A stretch of 7,420 nt of DNA, from positions 1 through 7,420 of the forward strand of contig SCSO01000216.1 of NCBI GenBank assembly GCA_004297865.1, read 5' to 3'. The notes beneath the pieces were generated by a model. It was given only the letters and a program-made list of their open reading frames with translations, had not been told where the DNA came from and searched no databases. Both the position numbers and the translations under genes were made by a program. Source of the DNA: Legionella sp. GTDB lineage: Bacteria > Pseudomonadota > Gammaproteobacteria > Legionellales > Legionellaceae. This document shows, one piece after another, positions 1 to 5,334 of this stretch (the first letter of the stretch is position 1; each line of letters starts with the position of its first letter).

Positions 1-12
1 CATTGATTTTTT
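1..12 (-). repeat. Possible eighth core-repeat copy cut by the window edge
   Basis: CATTGATTTTTTTT abuts the regulator's stop codon, just as CATTGATTTT abuts the hydrolase stop at 3735-3745. On the minus strand it reads AAAAATCAATG, the start of the core. The rest lies outside the window, so this stays a guess. Confidence 0.3.
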
Positions 13-948
13 TTAAGAATCTAAGAGAGCTTTAAGCCAAGCTTTGGCTTCTGGGCTGACCTTCTCATCATTCAATGCGATTTCATAAACCGCATATTTC
101 CGTGGTGTTTCTTCACCATACATATCATCTAAGGCTTTATTCCACAGAGTTAATACGGTTGTTGAAGGTGTTTTCCCAACTTGTGCCAGAATGTTATAAA
201 GCCTATCTTTCCAATAGGCATCCAAAGCCTTTTCTAACCAGGCCATCAGCTCAGGAGTTAAGCCAATTTCATCAAGACCTTTTCCTTCCCCAAATCCTTT
301 TTCCCATTTTTTAGTTCGCAAATGAGCGTATTTTTTACCATATATCCCATTAACCCATTCCATGTAGTTTTTTCCTGTTTGGATACCTATTATGGAATTA
401 GGATCATGTTTCATATTTTGTTTCAGCTCATCCACTAATTGTTGCCATTGTTTCTGAAACTCCGCTTTATTGGCGGCTTTCATTTCCTTTTCAAAGGTAA
501 CATACTGCGTTAATTCATCTGGCGTGAATATTTCTTTAACCCAATCATGTTCAAGATGTTCGGCCATTTTATATACCTCTATTAATTGAATAATGGTTTC
601 CCAAGGAATGGATTGATTGGCATCAACAGAATCAACAATGCTTCTTAAAGTTTTAGCCCCTGCAGCCATCGCCGCTGCTTGTTTGTCCAAGACTTGGGCT
701 TGGGCTGCAAAATGCTTCAATGCATCATGTTCTGCAGAGAGCAAGGCTTTAATTTTTGATAACTCAAAACCAAAAAACTTCAAGGCAATAATCTGCTGTA
801 ATTTCAATAAATCCTTTTCGGAGTAAACACGATACCCATTGAGCTGTCGCAAGGACGGCTTCAGTAAACCAATACGGTCATAATGATGCAGGGTTTGCAC
901 CGAAACACCGGTAATTTGGCTTAAGTCTTTTACGAACCATTGAGTCAT
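13..948 (-). CDS. MerR-family transcriptional regulator with C-terminal TipAS-like ligand domain
   Basis: This 311-residue protein is a DNA-binding regulator of the MerR/TipA type. The N-terminal winged helix-turn-helix occupies about residues 5-70, with the family signatures HHYDRIGLLKP (21-31) and GYRVYS (38-43). A helical linker rich in Ala, Leu and Lys (about 70-120) should be the antiparallel coiled-coil dimerisation helix. From about residue 138 (FTPDELTQY) to the end lies a TipAS-like all-helical domain, which in characterised relatives (TipAL, Mta, SkgA) binds drugs or other hydrophobic ligands. TipAL is about 253 residues, so this protein is somewhat longer. The ATG is fixed by a perfect AAGGAGG Shine-Dalgarno (956-962) seven bases upstream. 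Relatives activate their own promoter and drug-response genes; the promoter here suits autoregulation. No efflux pump or target gene is adjacent. The ligand is unknown. Confidence 0.9.
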   Translation of the reverse strand: MTQWFVKDLSQITGVSVQTLHHYDRIGLLKPSLRQLNGYRVYSEKDLLKLQQIIALKFFGFELSKIKALLSAEHDALKHFAAQAQVLDKQAAAMAAGAKTLRSIVDSVDANQSIPWETIIQLIEVYKMAEHLEHDWVKEIFTPDELTQYVTFEKEMKAANKAEFQKQWQQLVDELKQNMKHDPNSIIGIQTGKNYMEWVNGIYGKKYAHLRTKKWEKGFGEGKGLDEIGLTPELMAWLEKALDAYWKDRLYNILAQVGKTPSTTVLTLWNKALDDMYGEETPRKYAVYEIALNDEKVSPEAKAWLKALLDS

Positions 949-968
949 CGTATTTCCTCCTTAATACA

Positions 969-999
969 AAGATAGGGTATATAGCAACAATAGGGTCAA
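969..999 (-). promoter_or_regulatory. MerR-type promoter of the TipAS regulator (19-bp spacer)
   Basis: On the minus strand, -35 TTGACC (994-999) and -10 TATCTT (969-974) are separated by exactly 19 bp, the over-long spacing typical of promoters that MerR-family proteins untwist to activate. The spacer region carries two direct copies of ACCCTAT instead of a clean inverted repeat. Transcription would start near 962, right at the Shine-Dalgarno, giving an almost absent leader. Autoregulation is inferred. Confidence 0.6.
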
Positions 1000-1038
1000 G
1001 GATTTATTGTAATATTATTTTCCGCAGACTCTTTTCTT

Positions 1039-1245
1039 TCATTTAATACTAACTTCAAGGGCTTTGTCTCGCCGTAGTGTAAAGTTCTGTATATCGTCAT
1101 GTCCGAAATAGTCCGCGACAAAGGCTTTGCTAAGGGTGAGGTTGAATTTTTTAATTTTCTCGTAGCGATACGTGAAACTGGCATAACTACTTTTTTGCTC
1201 TAATTTATGATAAGGAAATAACTGAGGCTTAATGCGGTGTTTCAT
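1039..1245 (-). other. Doubtful small ORF or gene remnant
   Basis: An open frame of 68 codons starts at an ATG at 1243-1245. Its product is Lys-rich (starting MKHRIKPQLF, ending DKALEVSIK) and matches no family I recognise. There is no Shine-Dalgarno before the ATG and no clear promoter. A second minus-strand frame (996-1184) overlaps it and also stays open, so the openness may be chance or the relic of a frameshifted gene. The position between the regulator and the repeat block fits a decayed remnant. Confidence 0.2.
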
Positions 1246-1321
1246 GGTCAACAAATTGATTTGATAGATTAGTTCGGCAAATTACCATAAAAATAGGGTA
1301 TTACCAAACCAGATAAATCAA

Positions 1322-1500
1322 TCAGACTCTGAGGCATCCCCATGAATTTTTTGTACCCTAGGCTAAACCCCATTGCCGAGAGATTGTCCTGATACCCTTT
1401 TTTTGTGTCCTTCTTCGACTATTGAATAATATAAAAAACCCGCACGTTCAGTAAAAACTGCCTTTTCTTTTTATAATTCGTGGGTTCCTTCAGGGTGGCT
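1322..1500 (-). mobile_element. MITE-like terminal-inverted-repeat element, copy A
   Basis: This is a non-coding element of about 179 bp. Its left end (1322-1348) reads TCAGACTC followed by TGAGGCATCCCCATGAATT. The right end (about 1475-1500) is a decayed inverted version beginning AATTCGTGGG. The interior is nearly identical, in inverted orientation, to the first half of copy B (2081-2205), with only scattered differences. There is no ORF inside, so any movement would need a transposase encoded elsewhere. The junction next to ATCAA at 1317 lacks the GGGG of the core repeat seen elsewhere in the window. Confidence 0.75.
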
Positions 1501-1525
1501 TAGCTTAACTTAGTAGTACCATTCA

Positions 1526-1921
1526 CTAAAACCCTATGGGATAAACCCCAATATTTTGGGGTTCATAGGTCAATACCTGCTGCAAAGGAGCGGTATATTC
1601 TAACAAAGTCGATAACAGGTAGGGTCTCTTCTTAGCCTCATCTGGAATTTCTACCTTTAAATATCGACAAATTTTTGCAAAATCACCTTCCATATCTATT
1701 GATGCATGTTGGAGTTGAACATATTCAATGAACTTTTGCCTTATTTGTTCTACCGTACTTAATTCTTTATCTTCCAGAAGTGATTGAATAAATTCATTAT
1801 GATGACGGAACCAACCTTGCCAAAAACTATAACTCCACCCGCAGTAAGCCAACAATTTTGACATGATGGTTTTGAACTGATCATTAACAGGTGGTTTAGT
1901 TTTAAAAAAATGAAATGACAT
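1526..1921 (-). CDS. Orphan hypothetical protein between inverted MITE copies
   Basis: I do not recognise this 131-residue protein. It is predicted soluble, mostly helical and rich in aromatic residues (MSFHFFKTKPP at the start, GWSYSFWQGWFRHH in the middle), with no signal peptide or membrane segment. I chose the ATG at 1919-1921 because AAGGG lies eight bases upstream. An in-frame ATG at 1970-1972 would give 148 residues but has no Shine-Dalgarno and sits at the predicted transcription start. The gene lies alone between inverted copies of the MITE-like element (1322-1500 and 2048-2423), so it may be passenger DNA. No terminator is evident downstream. It could be a lineage-specific effector or a toxin-antitoxin relic, but nothing in the sequence decides this. 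Confidence 0.6.
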   Translation of the reverse strand: MSFHFFKTKPPVNDQFKTIMSKLLAYCGWSYSFWQGWFRHHNEFIQSLLEDKELSTVEQIRQKFIEYVQLQHASIDMEGDFAKICRYLKVEIPDEAKKRPYLLSTLLEYTAPLQQVLTYEPQNIGVYPIGF

Positions 1922-1980
1922 CTTTAAAACCCTTGGATAGTTATTTGCACAGGTAGATTGTATTGCATTCATATTGGTGG

Positions 1981-2010
1981 GTAATATCGTATTGAATACT
2001 AAGATTTCAA
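1981..2010 (-). promoter_or_regulatory. Possible promoter of the orphan gene
   Basis: Minus-strand TTGAAA (2005-2010) and TATTAC (1981-1986) are 18 bp apart. A 7-bp inverted repeat, TATTGAA-N9-TTCAATA (1990-2012), overlaps them and could be an operator. The predicted start near 1974 gives a 50-base leader to the ATG at 1921. The -10 is weak. Confidence 0.3.
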
Positions 2011-2183
2011 TATTACAGCCTCATTAACGTTTGTCTTGATAATTTTGCGATCAATGGGGGCAGACTCTGAGGCATCCCCATGAATTATAAAAGGGTAAGG
2101 CAGGTTTTACTGAACGTCCGGGTTTTTTATATTATTCAATAGTCGAAGAAGGACACAAAAAAAGGTATCAGTACAATCTCTCG

Positions 2184-2298
2184 GCAATGGGGTTTAGCCT
2201 AGGGTTGTTTTAAAACGTTTGCGCACATGGATGTGCGCAACCGAGCCGCAGGGATGGTTTCGGCGCTTTTAAAACAACCCTAGGCTAAACTCCATTGC
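2184..2298. repeat. Nested inverted repeat with palindromic REP-like core
   Basis: Arms 2184-2215 and 2267-2298 are inverted repeats of 32 bases with one mismatch, containing GCCTAGGGTTGTTTTAAAA. They enclose a 51-base GC-richer core. That core begins with a perfect 10-bp palindrome, TTGCGCACAT-GG-ATGTGCGCAA (2219-2240), followed by a short GCCG/CGGC hairpin (2245-2264). This looks like a second palindromic element sitting inside MITE copy B. Confidence 0.75.
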
Positions 2299-2343
2299 TT
2301 TCGTCAGGGCTAAATTTAATTACCCTCATCCGCCCTCTGGGCA

Positions 2344-2366
2344 CCTTCTCCCTTGAAGGGAGAAGG
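2344..2366. repeat. Perfect 11-bp hairpin of a widespread CCCTCATCC-type repeat
   Basis: The arms CCTTCTCCCTT and AAGGGAGAAGG are separated by a single G. The preceding stretch (2321-2343, CCCTCATCCGCCCTCTGGGC) resembles a GC-rich intergenic palindrome I know from many proteobacterial genomes. It has no U-tract, so it is not an obvious intrinsic terminator. It lies within the extra segment of MITE copy B. Confidence 0.6.
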
Positions 2367-2446
2367 GAGAGCTAGGGTACCAAAAATTCATGGGGATGCC
2401 TCAGAGTCTGACCCCGTTGATCGTATGATTGGCACCATTTTATCCA

Positions 2447-2474
2447 TTGATCAAATAATTTGATCAAGTATAAT
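2447..2474 (+). promoter_or_regulatory. Promoter with perfect palindromic operator upstream of the CaaX-box gene
   Basis: A consensus -10 TATAAT (2469-2474) lies 16 bp from -35 TTGATC (2447-2452). A perfect 10-bp inverted repeat, TTGATCAAAT and ATTTGATCAA around a single central A (2447-2467), covers the -35 and nearly all the spacer. A dimeric regulator bound there would block RNA polymerase, so it is a candidate operator. Transcription would begin near 2481, giving a leader of about 39 bases. Confidence 0.65.
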
Positions 2475-2519
2475 GCCGACCCTTATTGGTCCATATTTTT
2501 TACTCAACCGAGGTAGTCA

Positions 2520-2984
2520 ATGAAAATTACTGATATGCAACGTACCGCCGCGTCTTATTATTGGGCTCAAATTCTTAACGGGGAAGTACTGCCTGCTGCA
2601 CTAGCTGCTAGCACACAAAGATTGCCCTCGTTTATGGCTGTACAGGAAACAATGAATCGAACCAGAGCACTCGAGCGGCTTGCAGAGTCAAATCCAATGT
2701 GGTCACTTGGTTTTATGAACAAGTTAGATGCTTTACTTAGAGACGCAGATGTAAATACCAATTTGTGGTTCGATAATGAACCGCAAGGCTTGTTACTAGA
2801 AGCAGCGGAAGCTGCAAAGATTCCTAAGTCACTTTTTCCTATAGGAAAATTGAGTATGACCTTTGATGATAAAGGAAATATGAATGTAGGTGGGGAAATA
2901 ATTGATGCTAGTGAGTTTGTCAAGTGTGCGACAAAATCAAACGATGATGATAATAACACACCAAACTGGTGTCTTTTGTTATAA
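2520..2984 (+). CDS. Hypothetical protein with C-terminal CaaX prenylation motif (candidate secreted effector)
   Basis: This 154-residue soluble protein belongs to no family I recognise. Its last four residues are Cys-Leu-Leu-Leu (151-154), a canonical CaaX box; Leu at the last position favours geranylgeranylation by a eukaryotic enzyme. The box follows a polar, acidic, probably unstructured tail (SNDDDNNTPNW, 140-150), the usual context for an exposed lipidation site. The body is helical at residues 5-100; residues 111-128 look like a short beta segment. There is no signal peptide or membrane span. Bacteria lack CaaX prenyltransferases, and several Legionella Dot/Icm effectors are known to use the host enzymes, so a translocated, membrane-anchored effector is inferred. 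The ATG follows GAGG (2510-2513) by six bases. The gene has its own promoter, palindromic operator and terminator, so it is monocistronic. Confidence 0.8.
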   Translation: MKITDMQRTAASYYWAQILNGEVLPAALAASTQRLPSFMAVQETMNRTRALERLAESNPMWSLGFMNKLDALLRDADVNTNLWFDNEPQGLLLEAAEAAKIPKSLFPIGKLSMTFDDKGNMNVGGEIIDASEFVKCATKSNDDDNNTPNWCLLL

Positions 2985-2991
2985 CAAATAG

Positions 2992-3043
2992 ATCAATCGA
3001 GTCGATCAATGAGATCAATAGGTCAGACTCGATTGATTTTTTA
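2992..3043 (+). terminator. Rho-independent terminator of the CaaX-box gene, built from the intergenic repeat
   Basis: A perfect 12-bp stem, ATCAATCGAGTC (2992-3003) with GACTCGATTGAT (3026-3037), encloses a 22-base loop and is followed by TTTTTTATTT. It lies 8 bases after the stop codon. The right arm is the inner part of the core repeat copy at 3014-3037. It also separates the gene from the convergent one ending at 3041. Confidence 0.8.
3014..3037 (+). repeat. Core intergenic repeat, plus orientation (left end of unit 2)
   Basis: The copy reads ATCAATAGGTCAGACTC then GATTGAT, with ATCAAT/ATTGAT arms around a 12-base loop. It faces the inverted copy at 3714-3744, and the gene 3041-3676 lies between the two. 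Confidence 0.75.
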
Positions 3044-3676
3044 TTTATGCTCGTTACTTGATGAGGGGATCAACTCATCAATTTGACTTAAAGTATTTAA
3101 ATGCTGTTGTACAGAGTCAGTTACGGTGTTGTATTTTAGAGTGTCTTGGGGGTATAAAGCCCGCAAGTCACCAAGGGTAAGATATAAGGGACTATGAAGC
3201 TCAACGATAGTGCAATACAAAAAGGATTCGGAGGATTGGGGATTGCTGCTAACCTTCAGCTGATAGATATGCACCGCGGCGGAGTTTTCATTTGTTTCCA
3301 TGTTCTTTCGCGCGATTTCCGGTAATTCGGTTATACCGAAATAAACAGGTTCTTTAGATAATTCAAAACCATCTTCTTTAATGGCTTGACCAATAGATGC
3401 GCCCGCATAAATTTTCTCATGAGTCGCTTTTAACCAGTCTGGAACTGGCAATACGAAATCAACTAACGCACAGGTACGCATTACCCCATTGGAATTTAAA
3501 TTGGACACTCGAATATTATTTTCTTGGAAAAGGACATCCACTTTATAATTGCCAAAGATTAATTCTATACGCTTCTGGTTTAGCAGATTCTGCATCTTCT
3601 GCAGTTCGTCCGCAGTACGAGCAGGCTTTTGTTGATCAATAGACTCACTTTTAGGAAAGAAAACTTTTGCATACAT
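3041..3676 (-). CDS. Hypothetical protein between inverted core repeats
   Basis: This 211-residue protein is not recognised. It appears to be a soluble alpha/beta protein: a helical, Lys/Gln-rich start (residues 10-40), then several short beta strands (FGNYKVDVLF, ENSAAVHIYQLKV, FLYCTIVELHSPLYL), and a polar tail ending in SSSNEHK. The order GASIGQAIKEDGFEL followed by strands is faintly like chorismate-lyase/UTRA-type folds, but too weak to name. The ATG at 3674-3676 is preferred because AGGTG lies six bases upstream; a GTG at 3683-3685 overlaps that Shine-Dalgarno. The gene starts 66 bp after the end of the hydrolase gene on the same strand, so co-transcription is possible, although a -10 TATAAT (3705-3710) lies in the gap. 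Unit bounds are core repeats at 3014 and 3744. Effector status is possible but unsupported. Confidence 0.7.
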   Translation of the reverse strand: MYAKVFFPKSESIDQQKPARTADELQKMQNLLNQKRIELIFGNYKVDVLFQENNIRVSNLNSNGVMRTCALVDFVLPVPDWLKATHEKIYAGASIGQAIKEDGFELSKEPVYFGITELPEIARKNMETNENSAAVHIYQLKVSSNPQSSESFLYCTIVELHSPLYLTLGDLRALYPQDTLKYNTVTDSVQQHLNTLSQIDELIPSSSNEHK

Positions 3677-3704
3677 AAAAAACACCTAACAAAGACACTT
3701 AACT

Positions 3705-3710
3705 ATTATA
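3705..3710 (-). promoter_or_regulatory. Possible -10 box of gene 3041-3676
   Basis: A consensus TATAAT lies just downstream of the core repeat copy, whose sequence would have to provide the -35 region. No good TTGACA match is found at 16-18 bp, so this is either a weak promoter or one needing an activator. The gene may instead be read from upstream. Confidence 0.35.
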
Positions 3711-3713
3711 CAG

Positions 3714-3744
3714 AAAATCAATCGAGTTTGCCCCCATTGATTTT
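3714..3744 (-). repeat. Core intergenic repeat, minus orientation (right end of unit 2)
   Basis: This is a perfect palindrome, AAAATCAAT-N13-ATTGATTTT; on the minus strand it reads AAAATCAATGGGGGCAAACTC and then GATTGATTTT. It overlaps the last bases of the hydrolase gene's stop codon (3743-3745). As a 9-bp AT-rich stem it may be a weak attenuator between the two minus-strand genes. Confidence 0.75.
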
Positions 3745-5233
3745 AAATGAGGGACGGATATCTATCAGTTCCTGTTGGGGTTTGTTCTAGGGCTGATAAA
3801 TTCTCGTTTTCATTCTGGGGTGCAAAATAACTTGGAACGTCTTTTCCAAGAACGTAACAACGTAAATCAGTCATCTTGACAGGATTTCCATCCGGGCGGA
3901 TGCAGAGCCGAATCGGCGCAAATTCACTGGTATTTAATTTATTCATGACAACATCGTTCCATGAAATTGGGCTAAAAAACCATGCTGAATAGGATTCTTG
4001 CTGTAATTGCAGGGCAAGTATATCTCTTAATACGAAACTTAATTCTTCCTCAGTAAATGATTTTTCTTGAAGATCGTTAGCAATTTTGTCTGCTAATTTA
4101 CTTTTTTTATTCAACTGCGCGTATAAAGTCATTTGGGATTTAATAACCTGGATAAAATCCAGGAGAATTTTCTTGGATAGGGGAGTTTTTGCAATAATGG
4201 GTTTGACTCGTTCTGGTACAATCTTTAAACAAAGATTATCCGGTGTGATTTCAGCTCCCGGCACTAAATCACGATGAATTTTATTTAAAAAAAGTCCTGT
4301 ATTGCTGGCAGAAAGTCGAGAGTTATCTTGAGAATGAAATGGTCGATCTTTAGGAATAATGTCTTTCATAATGCTTTTAAGCCAAGTCGTCCATTTCACT
4401 TGTTCTGCCTGAAAACGTGAGGCAATAACCGGTTTTATATTGTCTTGTCCCATTTGGGATAAGGCCCCCATTTGCTGTAAAAAACCACCGATGATTTCTT
4501 TACTTAATTGCCTAATAATAGGAACTGAATCAACCCCATGAAGGGCATGGACTTGTTCAGCTGCAGTCGACTCATCTTGGAATGCATTCAAATGGGCTCC
4601 AATGATGACTTCTTCGTTGACTACACATTGTGGAGGATAAGTCGGGCGTATTGGGATTTGCATAAGGGCGACCACCTTATCATCTAGCCCTGGATAATCA
4701 TCTCCTGCCTCTTGGTAGGGATAGATGGTGTGTACGGAAGTCAAATTTCTCGAATTAGATACATCCATTGCCTGATTGGCCAAAGTTTTACTAAAAAAAT
4801 CCTTTCGGGCGGCCAGCAACGAGTTGCCAGGAACAGGATCAAGCAGCAGTAATTTAGTTTCCAAATGAGCTAAATCGATAGCCCCTAGTTTTTTCGCTAA
4901 TAATAAACAGGCAACACCACCTCGGCTGAGACCAATACAATTTAGTTTGACTTGAGCTCCGGACTTAATCAGTGCTTTAACCACGCTTTCTACTACATTG
5001 TATTGAGAGTCTAATCCGGATCCGAATAACAATCCTGGAAGCCCAAAAGCAACGCCACAACCATCAAAACCCATTTTAAAATGAGTGAGTTGCGGAAATT
5101 GTACAAGATCAAGGGGCGATCGAATGCGTTGACCCTCACAATCTTCATGGAAGAAGTGATACAAATGACTATTACGTTGTTCAATGCTGTAAATAGTCCC
5201 TTCAAAGAAGACAGTAAGGGTGATTGTTTTCAC
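3743..5233 (-). CDS. DUF2235-like (Tle1-type) alpha/beta hydrolase, probable lipase or phospholipase
   Basis: The 496-residue protein has an N-terminal alpha/beta-hydrolase domain (about 1-240) and a helical C-terminal region. FFEGT at 9-13 matches the first-strand FxDGT motif of DUF2235. FDGCGVAFGLPGLLFGSGLD (56-75) parallels the family's GVGT...GGLFGxGL stretch. GLSRGG (101-106) is the nucleophile elbow, giving catalytic Ser103. Asp132 in LDPVPG and His214 in GAHLNAF are good triad candidates. DUF2235 relatives include Tle1 phospholipases delivered by type VI secretion; no secretion gene is present here. There is no signal peptide. The tail QNENENLSALEQTPTG...YPSLI is acidic then hydrophobic, as in some Dot/Icm substrates, so an effector role is inferred. 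Translation starts at GTG (5231-5233): an in-frame TAA lies 15 bases upstream and AGGT is suitably placed. A 211-residue protein gene follows on the same strand. Confidence 0.75.
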   Translation of the reverse strand: MKTITLTVFFEGTIYSIEQRNSHLYHFFHEDCEGQRIRSPLDLVQFPQLTHFKMGFDGCGVAFGLPGLLFGSGLDSQYNVVESVVKALIKSGAQVKLNCIGLSRGGVACLLLAKKLGAIDLAHLETKLLLLDPVPGNSLLAARKDFFSKTLANQAMDVSNSRNLTSVHTIYPYQEAGDDYPGLDDKVVALMQIPIRPTYPPQCVVNEEVIIGAHLNAFQDESTAAEQVHALHGVDSVPIIRQLSKEIIGGFLQQMGALSQMGQDNIKPVIASRFQAEQVKWTTWLKSIMKDIIPKDRPFHSQDNSRLSASNTGLFLNKIHRDLVPGAEITPDNLCLKIVPERVKPIIAKTPLSKKILLDFIQVIKSQMTLYAQLNKKSKLADKIANDLQEKSFTEEELSFVLRDILALQLQQESYSAWFFSPISWNDVVMNKLNTSEFAPIRLCIRPDGNPVKMTDLRCYVLGKDVPSYFAPQNENENLSALEQTPTGTDRYPSLI

Positions 5234-5263
5234 TATAAAACCTATTTATATAAAACCTATTTA
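5234..5263 (-). repeat. 15-bp tandem duplication of the hydrolase ribosome-binding region
   Basis: On the minus strand, TAAATAGGTTTTATA occurs twice in tandem with no mismatch, directly before the GTG start. Each copy carries an AGGT Shine-Dalgarno-like sequence (5240-5243 and 5255-5258) and AT-rich sequence. Only the proximal AGGT is correctly spaced. The distal one would sit in the leader and may act as a standby site. Confidence 0.85.
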
Positions 5264-5307
5264 TATGACAAAAATGATATATTGTATCATAAATGCTCAG
5301 TTTCGCC

Positions 5308-5313
5308 ATTATA
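5308..5313 (-). promoter_or_regulatory. Possible -10 box for the hydrolase gene
   Basis: A consensus TATAAT abuts the core repeat at 5315-5331 on the minus strand, as does the -10 at 3705-3710. No good -35 is seen. A second candidate, an extended -10 TGATACAAT, lies around 5284-5292. Which one is used cannot be decided by eye. Confidence 0.3.
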
Positions 5314-5314
5314 T

Positions 5315-5334
5315 AAAATCAATGGGTCAGACTT
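5315..5334 (+). repeat. Core intergenic repeat, plus orientation (left end of unit 3)
   Basis: The copy reads AAAATCAATGGGTCAGACT, one G fewer than the consensus, and then departs into a protein-like fragment. The usual GATTGAT arm is missing, so this is a half copy truncated at the junction. It faces the minus-strand copy at 6453-6477, with the dehydrogenase gene between them. Confidence 0.65.

Larger units (their letters stand above)
949..1321. other. Gene-poor stretch between regulator and repeat block
   Basis: Apart from the regulator's promoter and Shine-Dalgarno (956-999) and the doubtful ORF at 1039-1245, this AT-rich stretch shows no gene, RNA or clear terminator. A further copy of the heptamer ATAGGGT lies near 1293-1299, like the two in the regulator's promoter, but no promoter accompanies it. 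Confidence 0.4.
2048..2423 (+). mobile_element. MITE-like element, copy B, with 39-bp terminal inverted repeats and a nested insertion
   Basis: The ends 2048-2086 and 2385-2423 are inverted repeats of 39 bp with only two mismatches; each contains ATCAA(T/C)GGGG followed by CAGACTC and TGAGGCATCCCCATGAATT. The left interior (2081-2205) is the inverse of copy A. Compared with copy A, about 173 extra bases (2206-2378) are present, flanked by the direct heptamer CTAGGGT (2199-2205 and 2372-2378). No ORF is present. The near-perfect ends suggest this copy moved or was converted more recently than the decayed end of copy A. Confidence 0.8.
1973..2519. other. Non-coding repeat block between the orphan gene and the CaaX-box gene
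   Basis: No gene is visible in these 547 bases. They hold, in order, the orphan gene's possible promoter (1981-2010), MITE copy B with its nested palindromes (2048-2423) and the palindromic promoter of the CaaX-box gene (2447-2474). Confidence 0.7.

Noticed and set aside
617..826. Plus-strand open frame inside the regulator gene
   Set aside because: Shadow of the regulator's Ala-rich linker on the opposite strand, with no ribosome-binding site.
996..1184. Second minus-strand open frame overlapping the doubtful 68-codon ORF
   Set aside because: No start signal and no recognisable product; kept only as a hint of a possible frameshifted remnant.
2567..2959. A 130-codon open frame antisense to the CaaX-box gene
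   Set aside because: It is low-complexity, Ser/Ala-rich, with no ribosome-binding site, and lies wholly within a well-supported gene; it mirrors that gene's codon use.
3397..3642. Plus-strand open frame inside gene 3041-3676
   Set aside because: Opposite-strand shadow, without start signals or a recognisable product.
4086..4277. Plus-strand open frame inside the hydrolase gene
   Set aside because: Opposite-strand shadow, without start signals or protein-like composition.
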